A DNA stretch of 63,899 nt from an uncultured Pelagibacteraceae bacterium. GTDB taxonomy: Bacteria > Pseudomonadota > Alphaproteobacteria > Pelagibacterales > Pelagibacteraceae. The notes under the pieces were generated by a model, which saw nothing but the letters and a program-made list of their open reading frames with translations, had not been told where the DNA came from and made no database searches. Below, piece after piece: positions 1 through 7,770 of the stretch (the first letter of the stretch is position 1; each line of letters opens with the position of its first letter). The stretch is from positions 1-63,899 of the forward strand of contig CACPCL010000005.1 of the NCBI GenBank assembly GCA_902632445.1, in the 5' to 3' direction. The translations under genes were made by a program, and so were the position numbers.

Positions 1-1
1 T

Positions 2-766
2 TGGAGACAGATGACCCAGTTTGCAATCAAGAAAAGACTATTTAGTCGTTCTGATTGTTTAGAAGATGAGAAAAACTATGGTATCTATGACGACCCTAGA
101 AACCAGAGTAAACCTAAAACACCTCTAACAATTGATGACGAGGACAAGTTAATCCAAATGTGTAATGATAATAATGACGACTTTTGGAGTGATTGTTTTT
201 CAGTAGCAATTGATACTGGTGTAAGACATGAAGATGAACTTACTGCCTTATGTCCTAAGTGGATTAACTGGAAGACAAAAAGGTTAGAGTTCAAAAGACC
301 AAAAACTGGGAACTGGTCTAGTATCCCATTAACACCAAGAGTATATGAAATACTTAGAAGAAGAAAACCTGTTGCAATGCAAGACGCAGAGAATAGGTTC
401 TTTCCTGTAAGTAGAAGTAGTATCAGACACGCATGGAATAAGTATATGAGAATGTGTGGCTTCACTCAGATGGTAAAAGATAGGAAAGGTAGAGACGCAA
501 TTAGAAGTATCTATCAACCTTACGCAACTAGACATACATTCGTCACTAGATTGGTTGAAGCTAAAGTCCAACCAAAGCAGGTGATGGATTTAGCAGGTCA
601 TAAGTGCATTGAAACAACTCTAAGTTTCTACACTCACAGCACAGATGATTTGCTTGAAGAAGCAATAACTTCACTAGAAACCTACAAAGAAAAGAAAAGA
701 AAGCGAAGTAAACCTGCTGATGTTTCTTCTATGATAGGTCACAATAGTAGAAAGGAGTTGAAATAA
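2..766 (+). CDS. int: Tyrosine recombinase / phage-type integrase, C-terminal part (open at left edge)
   Basis: Site-specific recombinase that would integrate or excise a mobile element. The reading frame is open to the window edge; the first ATG in view is at 11, giving 251 residues, whereas phage integrases usually have 330-400, so the N-terminal arm and core-binding domains probably lie outside the window. Counting from that ATG, the catalytic set is visible: Arg72 in TGVRHEDE, Lys99 in the RPKTG hairpin, Arg174-His175 in YATRHTF (a Tyr takes the usual first His of HxxR), His197 in LAGHK and the nucleophile Tyr208 in LSFYTHS. The C-terminus is basic (KEKKRKRSK). It ends 39 bases before a tRNA-Leu and points at the tRNA remnant, the usual position of an integrase next to its attachment site. 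Family assignment is secure; identity of the element is unknown. Confidence 0.92.
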   Translation, partial: WRQMTQFAIKKRLFSRSDCLEDEKNYGIYDDPRNQSKPKTPLTIDDEDKLIQMCNDNNDDFWSDCFSVAIDTGVRHEDELTALCPKWINWKTKRLEFKRPKTGNWSSIPLTPRVYEILRRRKPVAMQDAENRFFPVSRSSIRHAWNKYMRMCGFTQMVKDRKGRDAIRSIYQPYATRHTFVTRLVEAKVQPKQVMDLAGHKCIETTLSFYTHSTDDLLEEAITSLETYKEKKRKRSKPADVSSMIGHNSRKELK

Positions 767-805
767 TAAAAGATGTCTACTACAAGTTCACCAATAATAG
801 TATCT

Positions 806-890
806 GGGGCGATGGTGGAATTGGTAGACACGCCAGTCTTAGGAACTGGTCGAGCAATCGGTGAAGGTTCGAGTCCTTTTCGCCCTACCA
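806..890 (+). tRNA. tRNA-Leu (UAG anticodon), intact
   Basis: Complete class II tRNA. Acceptor stem 806-812 pairs with 880-886 (one G-U), the discriminator is A887, and CCA is encoded at 888-890. The anticodon stem CCAGT/ACTGG (833-837/845-849) encloses loop 838-844 with anticodon TAG at 840-842. A short variable arm (851-853 with 858-860) and a T-arm (863-867/875-879, loop TTCGAGT) are well formed. It lies between the integrase and the damaged tRNA-Leu of the same anticodon at 992-1047. It probably belongs to the integrated element rather than to the original host locus. Confidence 0.95.
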
Positions 891-895
891 TTGTT

Positions 896-942
896 GATAC
901 GATTGATACGATTAGTGATACGATTAACAATGTATTGATACG
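896..942. repeat. Direct repeats GATACGATT, candidate integrase arm-binding sites
   Basis: Three exact copies of GATACGATT start at 896, 905 and 917, and a fourth partial copy (GATACG) starts at 937. They fill most of the spacer between the intact tRNA-Leu and the tRNA remnant. Short direct repeats beside the crossover site are typical of arm-type sites of phage integrases; this role is inferred from position and spacing only. Confidence 0.5.
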
Positions 943-991
943 CAGTAGGAAGAAAGGAGTGTTGGTAGTTCAGGGTTCTAGACAATACGTT

Positions 992-1047
992 AGTCTTAGG
1001 AACCAGTGCCGCAAGGCTTAAGAGTTCGAGTCTCTTCTTGCCCACCA
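992..1047 (+). pseudogene. 3' half of a tRNA-Leu (UAG): probable attR junction
   Basis: From the anticodon loop onward this is a normal tRNA-Leu: loop 995-1001 with anticodon TAG, variable arm GCC-GCAA-GGC (1008-1017), T-arm 1020-1036, acceptor 3' strand CTTGCCC (1037-1043), discriminator A and CCA (1045-1047). The 5' half is missing. No GGGCAAG strand to pair with the acceptor is found in the preceding 60 bases, and the 5' anticodon strand (990-994) gives an A-C mismatch (992/1004) and a G-U pair. The break between foreign and tRNA sequence therefore falls at the anticodon stem-loop. It shares the 12 bases AGTCTTAGGAAC with the intact tRNA (835-846). Best read as the host tRNA gene split by integration. 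Confidence 0.75.
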
Positions 1048-1054
1048 AAAAATT

Positions 1055-2410
1055 ATGAAAATAGAAGTGCAATCAAAAAAAGGATTAAGAACTATCTTGT
1101 CAGTAGTGGTCGATAAAAGAATAATTCAATCTAAACTGGATGAGAGACTTAACGAATTACAAAAAGAGGTAGCTTTAAAAGGTTTTCGTCCCGGTAAAGT
1201 TCCTCCATCAGTAATAAAAAGCCAGTTTGGAAAATCAATTTATGGAGAAGTAATAGATAAAGTTTTAAGGGAATCTTCCTCAAAAGCTATCGCAGAAAAA
1301 AAAATAAAAGTTGCTGGACAACCTAAAATAGACTTAAAACAATTCGGAGAAGGAAAAGACCTGAATTATGAATTACAAGTTGACTGTTTACCAAATATTA
1401 AATTAAAACCTTTCAATAATTTTAAGGCATATGATTATAAAGTAAAAATTGAAAAAAAAATTATCGATAGTAAGCTAAAAGAGCTAGCTGATCAGAATAA
1501 AAAGTTTGAAGATAAAAAAGAAAATGAAAAGTCAGTTATTGGAGATCAAATTGTTTTCAACTATTCTGCAACAGCCGATGGTAATAAATTTGATGGAAGT
1601 GAGGGAAAAGGCGTTCAAATAGAATTAGGTAAAAATCTATTTTTGAAAGGATTTGATGATCAATTAACAGGAGTTAAAAAAGGTGATGTAAAAAAAGTTA
1701 ATGCTATTTTACCAGCCAATCATCCAAAAAAAGAATTAGCAAATAAGAAAACAATCTTCGAATGTAAGATTTTAAGCGTTAAAAAAGCTTTAGAAGCTAA
1801 AATTGATAATTCTTTTGCAACAATGATGGGCGCAAAAGATATCAATGATTTAAGAAATTTAATTGAGAAACAAATTTCAAGTCAATATTTGCAAGCCTTA
1901 AATTCAATTACAAAAAAAGAAATATTAGATCAAATTGAAAAAAATCATGATGTAGATCTTCCCAAAAATCTAATTGAACAAGAAATTTCTTTAATAACAA
2001 AGAATTTAAAACCAGATGAAAAAGAAAGACATAAAGAAAAAAATGAAAAAATTGCTAAATCTAGGATTAAACTTGGGCTACTTTTAAATGAGTTTGGAGA
2101 GCAAAATGAATTAAAAGTTTCGGATGATGAAGTTCGAGCAGAAATACAAAAGCAGATAAAAGCTATGCCCGGACAAGAAAAAATGGTTTTAGAATATTAC
2201 CAAAAAAACCCTAGCGCATCTCAAAGTCTAAAGGGCTCTTTATACGAGGAAAAAATAATTAATTTAATTAAATCAAAAATTAAATTGAGCACTAAAGAGT
2301 TAGAAACAAAAGAAGCGGAAAAAATAATTAACGATTTCAATAAACCAAATATAGAAAATAAGTCATCTGTAAAAGTTAAACCCACTAATAGAAAAAAGTC
2401 AGTCAAATAA
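1055..2410 (+). CDS. tig: Trigger factor, ribosome-associated chaperone and peptidyl-prolyl isomerase
   Basis: Binds the ribosome near the polypeptide exit and shields nascent chains. At 451 residues it has the usual length. The N-terminal ribosome-binding domain carries the signature region GFRPGKVPPSVI (residues 44-55); an FKBP-type domain follows (about 155-245, with the core GDQIVFNYSATADGN), then the helical C-terminal chaperone arms. The tail is very lysine-rich. The start codon is only 7 bases after the CCA end of the tRNA-Leu remnant, so the ancestral tRNA gene was probably transcribed into tig; the element now supplies the upstream DNA. Followed by clpP and clpX, a conserved bacterial string. 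Confidence 0.97.
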   Translation: MKIEVQSKKGLRTILSVVVDKRIIQSKLDERLNELQKEVALKGFRPGKVPPSVIKSQFGKSIYGEVIDKVLRESSSKAIAEKKIKVAGQPKIDLKQFGEGKDLNYELQVDCLPNIKLKPFNNFKAYDYKVKIEKKIIDSKLKELADQNKKFEDKKENEKSVIGDQIVFNYSATADGNKFDGSEGKGVQIELGKNLFLKGFDDQLTGVKKGDVKKVNAILPANHPKKELANKKTIFECKILSVKKALEAKIDNSFATMMGAKDINDLRNLIEKQISSQYLQALNSITKKEILDQIEKNHDVDLPKNLIEQEISLITKNLKPDEKERHKEKNEKIAKSRIKLGLLLNEFGEQNELKVSDDEVRAEIQKQIKAMPGQEKMVLEYYQKNPSASQSLKGSLYEEKIINLIKSKIKLSTKELETKEAEKIINDFNKPNIENKSSVKVKPTNRKKSVK

Positions 2411-2448
2411 AATTAGTAAAAAGTAACTAATAGTTGTATAAATCAATC

Positions 2449-3060
2449 ATGAGTCGCGATTTTGAAGAAAAAATGAATAGTTTAATTCCTATGGTTGTTG
2501 AGCAAACAGGCAAAGGAGAAAGAGCTTACGATATTTATTCTAGGCTTTTAAAAGAGAGAATTGTATTTTTAGTTGGTCCAGTTAATGATACTGTAGCTTC
2601 TCTTGTTACGGCTCAGTTATTATTTTTAGAGTCCGAAAATCCAAAAAAAGAAATAAACTTTTATATTAATAGTCCAGGTGGTTTAGTGACAGCTGGCCTA
2701 GGGATTTATGATACAATGCAATATATTAACTCTCCTGTGTCTACATTGTGTATAGGCCAAGCTTCATCAATGGGTTCATTTCTATTAGCTGCAGGGGAAA
2801 AAGGAAAGAGATACTCTCTACCAAACTCAAGAATAATGGTGCATCAGCCATCAGCAGGATTTCAAGGTCAAGCAACAGATATACAGATTCATGCAAAAGA
2901 AATTTTATCTCTTAAAGAAAGACTTAATAAAATTTATTCAAAACACACAGGAAAATCTGTAAATGAAATATCTGAAGCTTTAGAACGTGATTATTTTATG
3001 ACAGCTGAAGAAGCTAAAAAATTTGGCTTAATAGATACTGTTGTGGAAAAAAGAAAATAA
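2449..3060 (+). CDS. clpP: ATP-dependent Clp protease, proteolytic subunit ClpP
   Basis: Serine protease that forms the two-ring chamber of the ClpXP machine. The start is taken at ATG 2449 ([10 protein letters not shown], 203 residues); a TTG five codons upstream is also in frame but less likely. The catalytic triad is Ser107 in ASSMGSF, His132 in VHQPS and Asp181 in ERDYF. The usual INSPGG substrate-binding segment is present at 74-79. The protein begins without a long propeptide. It lies between tig and its unfoldase partner clpX. Confidence 0.97.
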   Translation: MSRDFEEKMNSLIPMVVEQTGKGERAYDIYSRLLKERIVFLVGPVNDTVASLVTAQLLFLESENPKKEINFYINSPGGLVTAGLGIYDTMQYINSPVSTLCIGQASSMGSFLLAAGEKGKRYSLPNSRIMVHQPSAGFQGQATDIQIHAKEILSLKERLNKIYSKHTGKSVNEISEALERDYFMTAEEAKKFGLIDTVVEKRK

Positions 3061-3093
3061 AGCACTACATATAGTTTAAATTTCAACTACGAC

Positions 3094-3122
3094 TTGATAA
3101 GCACATAATAGAGAATTATATT
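3094..3122 (+). promoter_or_regulatory. Candidate sigma-70-type promoter for clpX
   Basis: TTGATA (3094-3099) and TATATT (3117-3122) are separated by exactly 17 bases in the 78-base gap between clpP and clpX, with the -10 element 16 bases before the clpX start. Each hexamer has one mismatch to the housekeeping consensus. It suggests that clpX can be transcribed separately from clpP. In A+T-rich DNA such matches occur by chance, so this is only moderately supported. Confidence 0.45.
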
Positions 3123-3138
3123 AAGTTATTGATTCGTT

Positions 3139-4392
3139 ATGCCAGAAAAAAATAATAAAAATATTCTTTATTGCTCGTTTTGCGGAAAAAGTCAGCACGA
3201 GGTTAGGAAACTAATTGCGGGACCTACAGTATTTATATGCGATGAGTGCGTAGAACTTTGTATGGATATAATCAAGGAGGAGAATAAAAGCTCTTTGGTA
3301 AAACATCAAGATGGTGTGCCTTCACCAAAAGAAATATGCAATGTATTAGATGACTACGTAATCGGCCAAAAATTTGCAAAAGAAATATTATCAGTAGCAG
3401 TGCACAATCATTATAAAAGATTAAATCACGAAACAAAAAATAATAAAGATGTAGAACTTTCAAAATCAAATATTTTAATGGTTGGCCCAACTGGTTGTGG
3501 AAAAACATTACTTGCACAAACTTTAGCTAGAATTTTAGATGTTCCTTTTACCATGGCTGACGCAACTACATTAACTGAAGCAGGTTATGTGGGTGAAGAT
3601 GTGGAAAATATAATTCTTAAACTTTTACAAGCTGCTGATTACAATGTTGAGAAGGCTCAAAGAGGAATTGTTTATATAGATGAAGTCGATAAAATTAGTA
3701 GAAAATCTGAAAATCCCTCTATAACTAGAGATGTATCTGGAGAAGGAGTTCAACAAGCATTATTAAAAATTATGGAAGGCACTATTGCCAGTGTTCCTCC
3801 TCAAGGCGGTAGAAAACATCCTCAACAAGAATTTTTACAAGTTGATACCACAAATATTTTATTTATTTGTGGTGGAGCTTTTGCTGGATTAGATAAACTT
3901 ATTGATAGTAGGGGAAAAGGAAGTTCAATCGGCTTTGGTGCTAAAGTAAAAAATTTCAAGGAACAACCTCTTTCCGAAATAATGAAAATGCTTGAGCCTG
4001 AAGATTTAATAAAGTACGGGTTAATCCCTGAATTTATTGGACGGATGCCGATTATAGCAACTTTGGATGATTTAGATGAAAAATCTTTAGTTAAAATTTT
4101 AAAAGAGCCAAAAAATTCACTTATAAAACAGTATAAAAGATTGTTTGAATTTGAGGACGTTGAACTCGAATTTCAAGATGACGCAATATCTGAAATAGCA
4201 AAAAAAGCCATTTCGAAAAAGACCGGAGCAAGAGGTTTAAGATCTATATTAGAAAATATTTTATTAAAAACTATGTTCGAGCTCCCAGATATGGAAAATG
4301 TAATTAAAGTCACAGTGGATAGCGCTTCAGTCAAAGGTTCTTCAGAACCCATTGTCACATATGGTAAAAAATCATCAACATCAGTAGCTTAA
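3139..4392 (+). CDS. clpX: ATP-dependent Clp protease ATPase subunit ClpX
   Basis: AAA+ unfoldase that recognises substrates and feeds them to ClpP. The N-terminal zinc-binding domain has four Cys (12, 15, 34, 37). The Walker A motif GPTGCGKT is at 116-123 and Walker B is IVYIDEVDK; the sensor and pore regions follow in the usual order (for example [18 protein letters not shown]). Length 417 is normal. It lies downstream of clpP with its own candidate promoter and upstream of lon, so the main cytoplasmic proteases are clustered. Confidence 0.97.
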   Translation: MPEKNNKNILYCSFCGKSQHEVRKLIAGPTVFICDECVELCMDIIKEENKSSLVKHQDGVPSPKEICNVLDDYVIGQKFAKEILSVAVHNHYKRLNHETKNNKDVELSKSNILMVGPTGCGKTLLAQTLARILDVPFTMADATTLTEAGYVGEDVENIILKLLQAADYNVEKAQRGIVYIDEVDKISRKSENPSITRDVSGEGVQQALLKIMEGTIASVPPQGGRKHPQQEFLQVDTTNILFICGGAFAGLDKLIDSRGKGSSIGFGAKVKNFKEQPLSEIMKMLEPEDLIKYGLIPEFIGRMPIIATLDDLDEKSLVKILKEPKNSLIKQYKRLFEFEDVELEFQDDAISEIAKKAISKKTGARGLRSILENILLKTMFELPDMENVIKVTVDSASVKGSSEPIVTYGKKSSTSVA

Positions 4393-4405
4393 TCTAAATT
4401 TGTTT

Positions 4406-4433
4406 CTTGAAATTGGTAAATTAATCGCCATAT
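4406..4433 (+). promoter_or_regulatory. Candidate heat-shock (RpoH/sigma-32) promoter for lon
   Basis: CTTGAAA (4406-4412), a 13-base spacer, then CGCCATAT (4426-4433) match the sigma-32 pattern CTTGAAA-N13-CCCCATNT with a single mismatch in the -10 part. The site is in the 51-base gap before lon, a classical heat-shock gene, and ends 10 bases before the start codon, so the transcript would have almost no leader. An overlapping housekeeping-like pair (TTGAAA, 18 bases, TATTAT) is also possible. Confidence 0.55.
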
Positions 4434-4443
4434 TATTACTTTA

Positions 4444-6828
4444 ATGAAAACAAGTTATCTAAAACCATTACTCCCTTTAAGAGACATAGTAATTTTTCCT
4501 TCTATGGTAGTGCCGCTATTTGTTGGAAGGGAAAAGTCTATAAAAGCTCTGCAAGAGGTAATGAAGTCTGACAAATCAATTGTCTTGGTAACTCAAAAAA
4601 ATTCAGAAGTTGATGATCCCGAGGGTAAAGATCTTTATCAGTTTGGATGTTTAAGTAAAGTTTTACAACTTTTGAAACTTCCTGACGGAACAGTTAAAGT
4701 TTTAGTTGAAGGAGAAAAAAGAGTAAAGATACTTAAGTATAATGAAACTCAAAATAATCACTTAACATGTGAGGTTGAAATAGCAGAGGATTTGAATGTA
4801 TCTAAAGAATTAGAACAATTTTCGATCGGGTTAGTTAAAAAATTTGAAAAATTGCAGATTTTAAGCAAAAAAGACTTAGGAGAGGGAACTAATAATTTAA
4901 AAAATTTAAAAGATCCCATTCAAATAGCAAATAATATATCCTCAAATTTAAGTATACAAATTTTTGAAAAGCAAGAGTTGCTAGAAATAACCGACCTAAA
5001 AAAGAGATTAGAAAAAATACACTCATTTATTGAAAAAGAAACTAGCGTTATTTCAGTAGAGAAAAAAATTCGAGGAAGAGTTAAAAATCAAATGGAAAAA
5101 ACTCAACGTGAATATTATTTAAACGAACAACTGAAAGCAATTCAAAAAGAACTTGGAGAAATAGATGAAGGTAAAGATGAGTTAACATCTATCTCAAAAG
5201 CTATTTCAGATGCAAAAATGCCAAAGTTGGCGAGAGAAAAATGTTTATCAGAGTTAAAAAAATTAAAATCTATGAGTCCTATGTCTGCTGAGGCTACAGT
5301 TGTCAGAAATTATCTTGACTGGATGACAGATTTACCTTGGTCTAATAAGTCAAAAATAAACACTGATTTGAGCAATGCGCAAAAAATATTAGACGAAGAT
5401 CATTATGGCTTAGAGAAAGTTAAAGAGAGAATTATTGAATTTTTAGCAGTCCAAAAAAGAATTCAGAAAATGAAAGGGCCAATTTTATGCTTAGTCGGCC
5501 CACCAGGTGTTGGTAAAACTTCCCTTGGTAAATCAATAGCAAAAGCTACTAATAGAAAATTTATTAGAATTTCTCTAGGTGGAATAAGAGATGAAGCTGA
5601 AATTAGAGGTCATAGAAGGACTTACATAGGCTCTTTACCTGGTAAAATTATTCAAATGATGAAGAAAGCCGGAACCAAAAACCCACTTTTTCTTTTAGAT
5701 GAAATAGATAAAGTAGGAAATGATTATAGAGGGGATCCATCTTCGGCTTTATTAGAGGCATTAGATCCAGAGCAAAATAAAGAATTTAATGATCACTATT
5801 TAGAGGTAGATTATGATCTCTCTGATGTAATGTTTGTTACAACCGCGAACACATTGAATATACTGCCTCCATTATTAGATAGAATGGAAGTAATTAGGCT
5901 TTCAGGTTATACAGAAGACGAAAAAGTAAACATTTCCCAAAAATTTTTAATTCCTAACCAAAGTAAAAATAATGGTTTAAAAAATGATGAGTGGAAAATA
6001 AACGAAGAGATAAATAGAAAAATAATTAGACATTATACAAGGGAGTCAGGTGTAAGAAATCTTGAGAGAGAGATTTCAAAAATTGCTAGAAAATTGGTAA
6101 AAAAAATAGACAATAAAGAAAAGGTCAATAATCCTATTGATGAAAAGGATTTAAAAGATTTACTAGGCGTACAAAAGTTTAATTATGGAGAAATAGAAGA
6201 AGAAAATAGAGTGGGAGTTGTTACAGGGTTGGCTTGGACGGAAGTAGGTGGCGAAATCTTAAAAATAGAATCCGCTGTTATGCCAGGAAAAGGAAAAATG
6301 CAAATAACTGGAAAACTTGGAGATGTTATGCAGGAGTCAGTGAAAGCCGCAAAGTCTTATATTAGATCAAAAAGTTTGGACTACGGTATTATACCTCCAG
6401 TTTTTGACAAAAAAGATTTTCATATTCACGTGCCAGAGGGAGCGACACCAAAAGACGGTCCTTCGGCTGGAGTTGGAATGGTAACTTCTATAGTTTCTGC
6501 AATAACTGAAATTCCTGTTAATAAAAATGTAGCTATGACTGGGGAAATTACGTTAAGAGGTTTAGTATTACCTATAGGAGGTCTGAAGGAAAAATTATTG
6601 GCAGCTCATAGAGCTGGTATAAAAAAAGTTTTAATACCTATAGAAAACAAAAAAGACTTAATTGAAGTTCCGAAGACCATTTTAGATAACATTGAGATAA
6701 TTACAGTAAAAAATATTGATGAAGTATTAAAAGTAGCTTTAACAAAACCGTTTAAAAGAGTCGAATGGGTTGATGTTGATCAAATTACAAAAAAAGATAA
6801 AGGCAAAGAAGAACTAAGTACCCATTAA
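4444..6828 (+). CDS. lon: ATP-dependent protease Lon
   Basis: Homo-oligomeric AAA+ serine protease that degrades misfolded and regulatory proteins. At 794 residues it has the normal length: N-terminal substrate-binding domain (LPLRDIVIFPSMVVPLFVGR), a coiled-coil middle, an AAA+ module with Walker A GPPGVGKT and Walker B FLLDEIDK, and a C-terminal protease domain. The catalytic Ser674 lies in KDGPSAGVGM and Lys717 in GGLKEK, giving the Ser-Lys dyad. Its stop codon abuts the stop codon of the convergent glycosyltransferase gene, leaving no room for an intergenic terminator. Confidence 0.98.
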   Translation: MKTSYLKPLLPLRDIVIFPSMVVPLFVGREKSIKALQEVMKSDKSIVLVTQKNSEVDDPEGKDLYQFGCLSKVLQLLKLPDGTVKVLVEGEKRVKILKYNETQNNHLTCEVEIAEDLNVSKELEQFSIGLVKKFEKLQILSKKDLGEGTNNLKNLKDPIQIANNISSNLSIQIFEKQELLEITDLKKRLEKIHSFIEKETSVISVEKKIRGRVKNQMEKTQREYYLNEQLKAIQKELGEIDEGKDELTSISKAISDAKMPKLAREKCLSELKKLKSMSPMSAEATVVRNYLDWMTDLPWSNKSKINTDLSNAQKILDEDHYGLEKVKERIIEFLAVQKRIQKMKGPILCLVGPPGVGKTSLGKSIAKATNRKFIRISLGGIRDEAEIRGHRRTYIGSLPGKIIQMMKKAGTKNPLFLLDEIDKVGNDYRGDPSSALLEALDPEQNKEFNDHYLEVDYDLSDVMFVTTANTLNILPPLLDRMEVIRLSGYTEDEKVNISQKFLIPNQSKNNGLKNDEWKINEEINRKIIRHYTRESGVRNLEREISKIARKLVKKIDNKEKVNNPIDEKDLKDLLGVQKFNYGEIEEENRVGVVTGLAWTEVGGEILKIESAVMPGKGKMQITGKLGDVMQESVKAAKSYIRSKSLDYGIIPPVFDKKDFHIHVPEGATPKDGPSAGVGMVTSIVSAITEIPVNKNVAMTGEITLRGLVLPIGGLKEKLLAAHRAGIKKVLIPIENKKDLIEVPKTILDNIEIITVKNIDEVLKVALTKPFKRVEWVDVDQITKKDKGKEELSTH

Positions 6829-7719
6829 TCAATCTAACCATTCTTGATATTTGCTCAAATTTGAATTTATATACTTAGGCAATAATTGATTATCAATCTT
6901 GATTAATTTTGACTTTCCAGACCATTTAAAACCCTTCTGGTCTATAGTATGATCATACATTACTCTTTTTTCGTCCATCATTTTTTTTAAATCTTTAATT
7001 GCCAATCCACTTTGCTCATATTCGTAATGATGTGCAAAATTTAAAAGTTTCTTTTCTAGTTCCTCTGGTGTTCTTAAACATGTGAAATGCCACCCTCCAT
7101 TCTTAATAAATATCAGATTAGAATATTTTTTCTTTGAAAAAAAAACATCTAGTCTCCATTTAGCATATTTTTTTCCTTTAATATTTCTTAACCATTGAGG
7201 TGATATAAAATTTTTATATTTTGTCCCTTTTGATCCCTGCCACACGAAATCTTTGTAAAATAAATTTAGTTTATAATAAAACATTTTTTGTTCAAAAATT
7301 ATAATGTTATTGTTTATTTCTGATAATTTTAATTCTTCTAAATTTGGAATTTCATCAAGGTCACTAATCAAAATTAAATCATCATCTAATGCCTCAGTTA
7401 AACCTTTTTTTAAATTTTCTCTTTGATGATAGTCTCTAGCCATACCGTTTAAAATCAATTTTTCTCCTTTTTGGTCATTATTATCACTGTCATTGAATTT
7501 TAAAATATTCTTAGGTTGATCCTCCACAATTATATAATTGATTTTATCTTTGAATTTTTTAAATTTATTAATGTCAAATTTGAGCTTTTTATCACTGCCA
7601 TTATGGGTATAAGTCGCTTCTGTAATAACGAATTTTTTTACAAATTTATCTAAAGAATGTAATCTTAAATCTAATAGTAAATCCTCATCAAAATACATAA
7701 AGCAATCATAAATATTCAT
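6829..7719 (-). CDS. Glycosyltransferase family 17 protein (GlcNAc-transferase-like)
   Basis: The start is set at the ATG giving MNIYDCFMYFDEDLLLDLR (296 residues), the conserved beginning of this family; an upstream in-frame extension of 13 hydrophobic residues looks spurious. The metal and nucleotide-sugar binding motif appears as SDLDEIPN, and GGWHFTCL in the C-terminal half is also typical. The eukaryotic family member adds bisecting GlcNAc to N-glycans; the bacterial members probably decorate lipopolysaccharide or exopolysaccharide, and the acceptor here cannot be told. No signal peptide or membrane segment is seen. It diverges from the sugar-modifying fusion gene at 7771 across a 51-base gap, and the two probably form a small glycan module inserted between lon and the nuo region. 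Confidence 0.8.
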   Translation of the reverse strand: MNIYDCFMYFDEDLLLDLRLHSLDKFVKKFVITEATYTHNGSDKKLKFDINKFKKFKDKINYIIVEDQPKNILKFNDSDNNDQKGEKLILNGMARDYHQRENLKKGLTEALDDDLILISDLDEIPNLEELKLSEINNNIIIFEQKMFYYKLNLFYKDFVWQGSKGTKYKNFISPQWLRNIKGKKYAKWRLDVFFSKKKYSNLIFIKNGGWHFTCLRTPEELEKKLLNFAHHYEYEQSGLAIKDLKKMMDEKRVMYDHTIDQKGFKWSGKSKLIKIDNQLLPKYINSNLSKYQEWLD

Positions 7720-7770
7720 GATATTTGAGTTATAATAAAATATAATATAAGTAAACATTTATTAAATTTT
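7720..7770. promoter_or_regulatory. Divergent intergenic region with two TATAAT hexamers
   Basis: This 51-base spacer separates the starts of the glycosyltransferase (minus) and the fusion enzyme (plus). It contains two exact TATAAT hexamers on the plus strand at 7731-7736 and 7741-7746, either of which could serve the plus-strand gene. No good -35 hexamer accompanies them. The minus-strand promoter is not evident. Confidence 0.3.

Noticed and set aside
773-1021. 82-codon plus-strand reading frame between the integrase and tig
   Set aside because: It translates straight through the intact tRNA-Leu and most of the tRNA remnant; the minus-strand frames there are likewise shadows of the tRNAs.
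961-1047. A second functional tRNA-Leu
   Set aside because: The 3' half is canonical, but no 5' acceptor strand complementary to CTTGCCC exists upstream and the anticodon stem has an A-C mismatch, so it cannot fold as a working tRNA.
2434-2448. Upstream TTG start for clpP
   Set aside because: The ATG at 2449 gives the normal ClpP N-terminus; the extra five residues have no family support.
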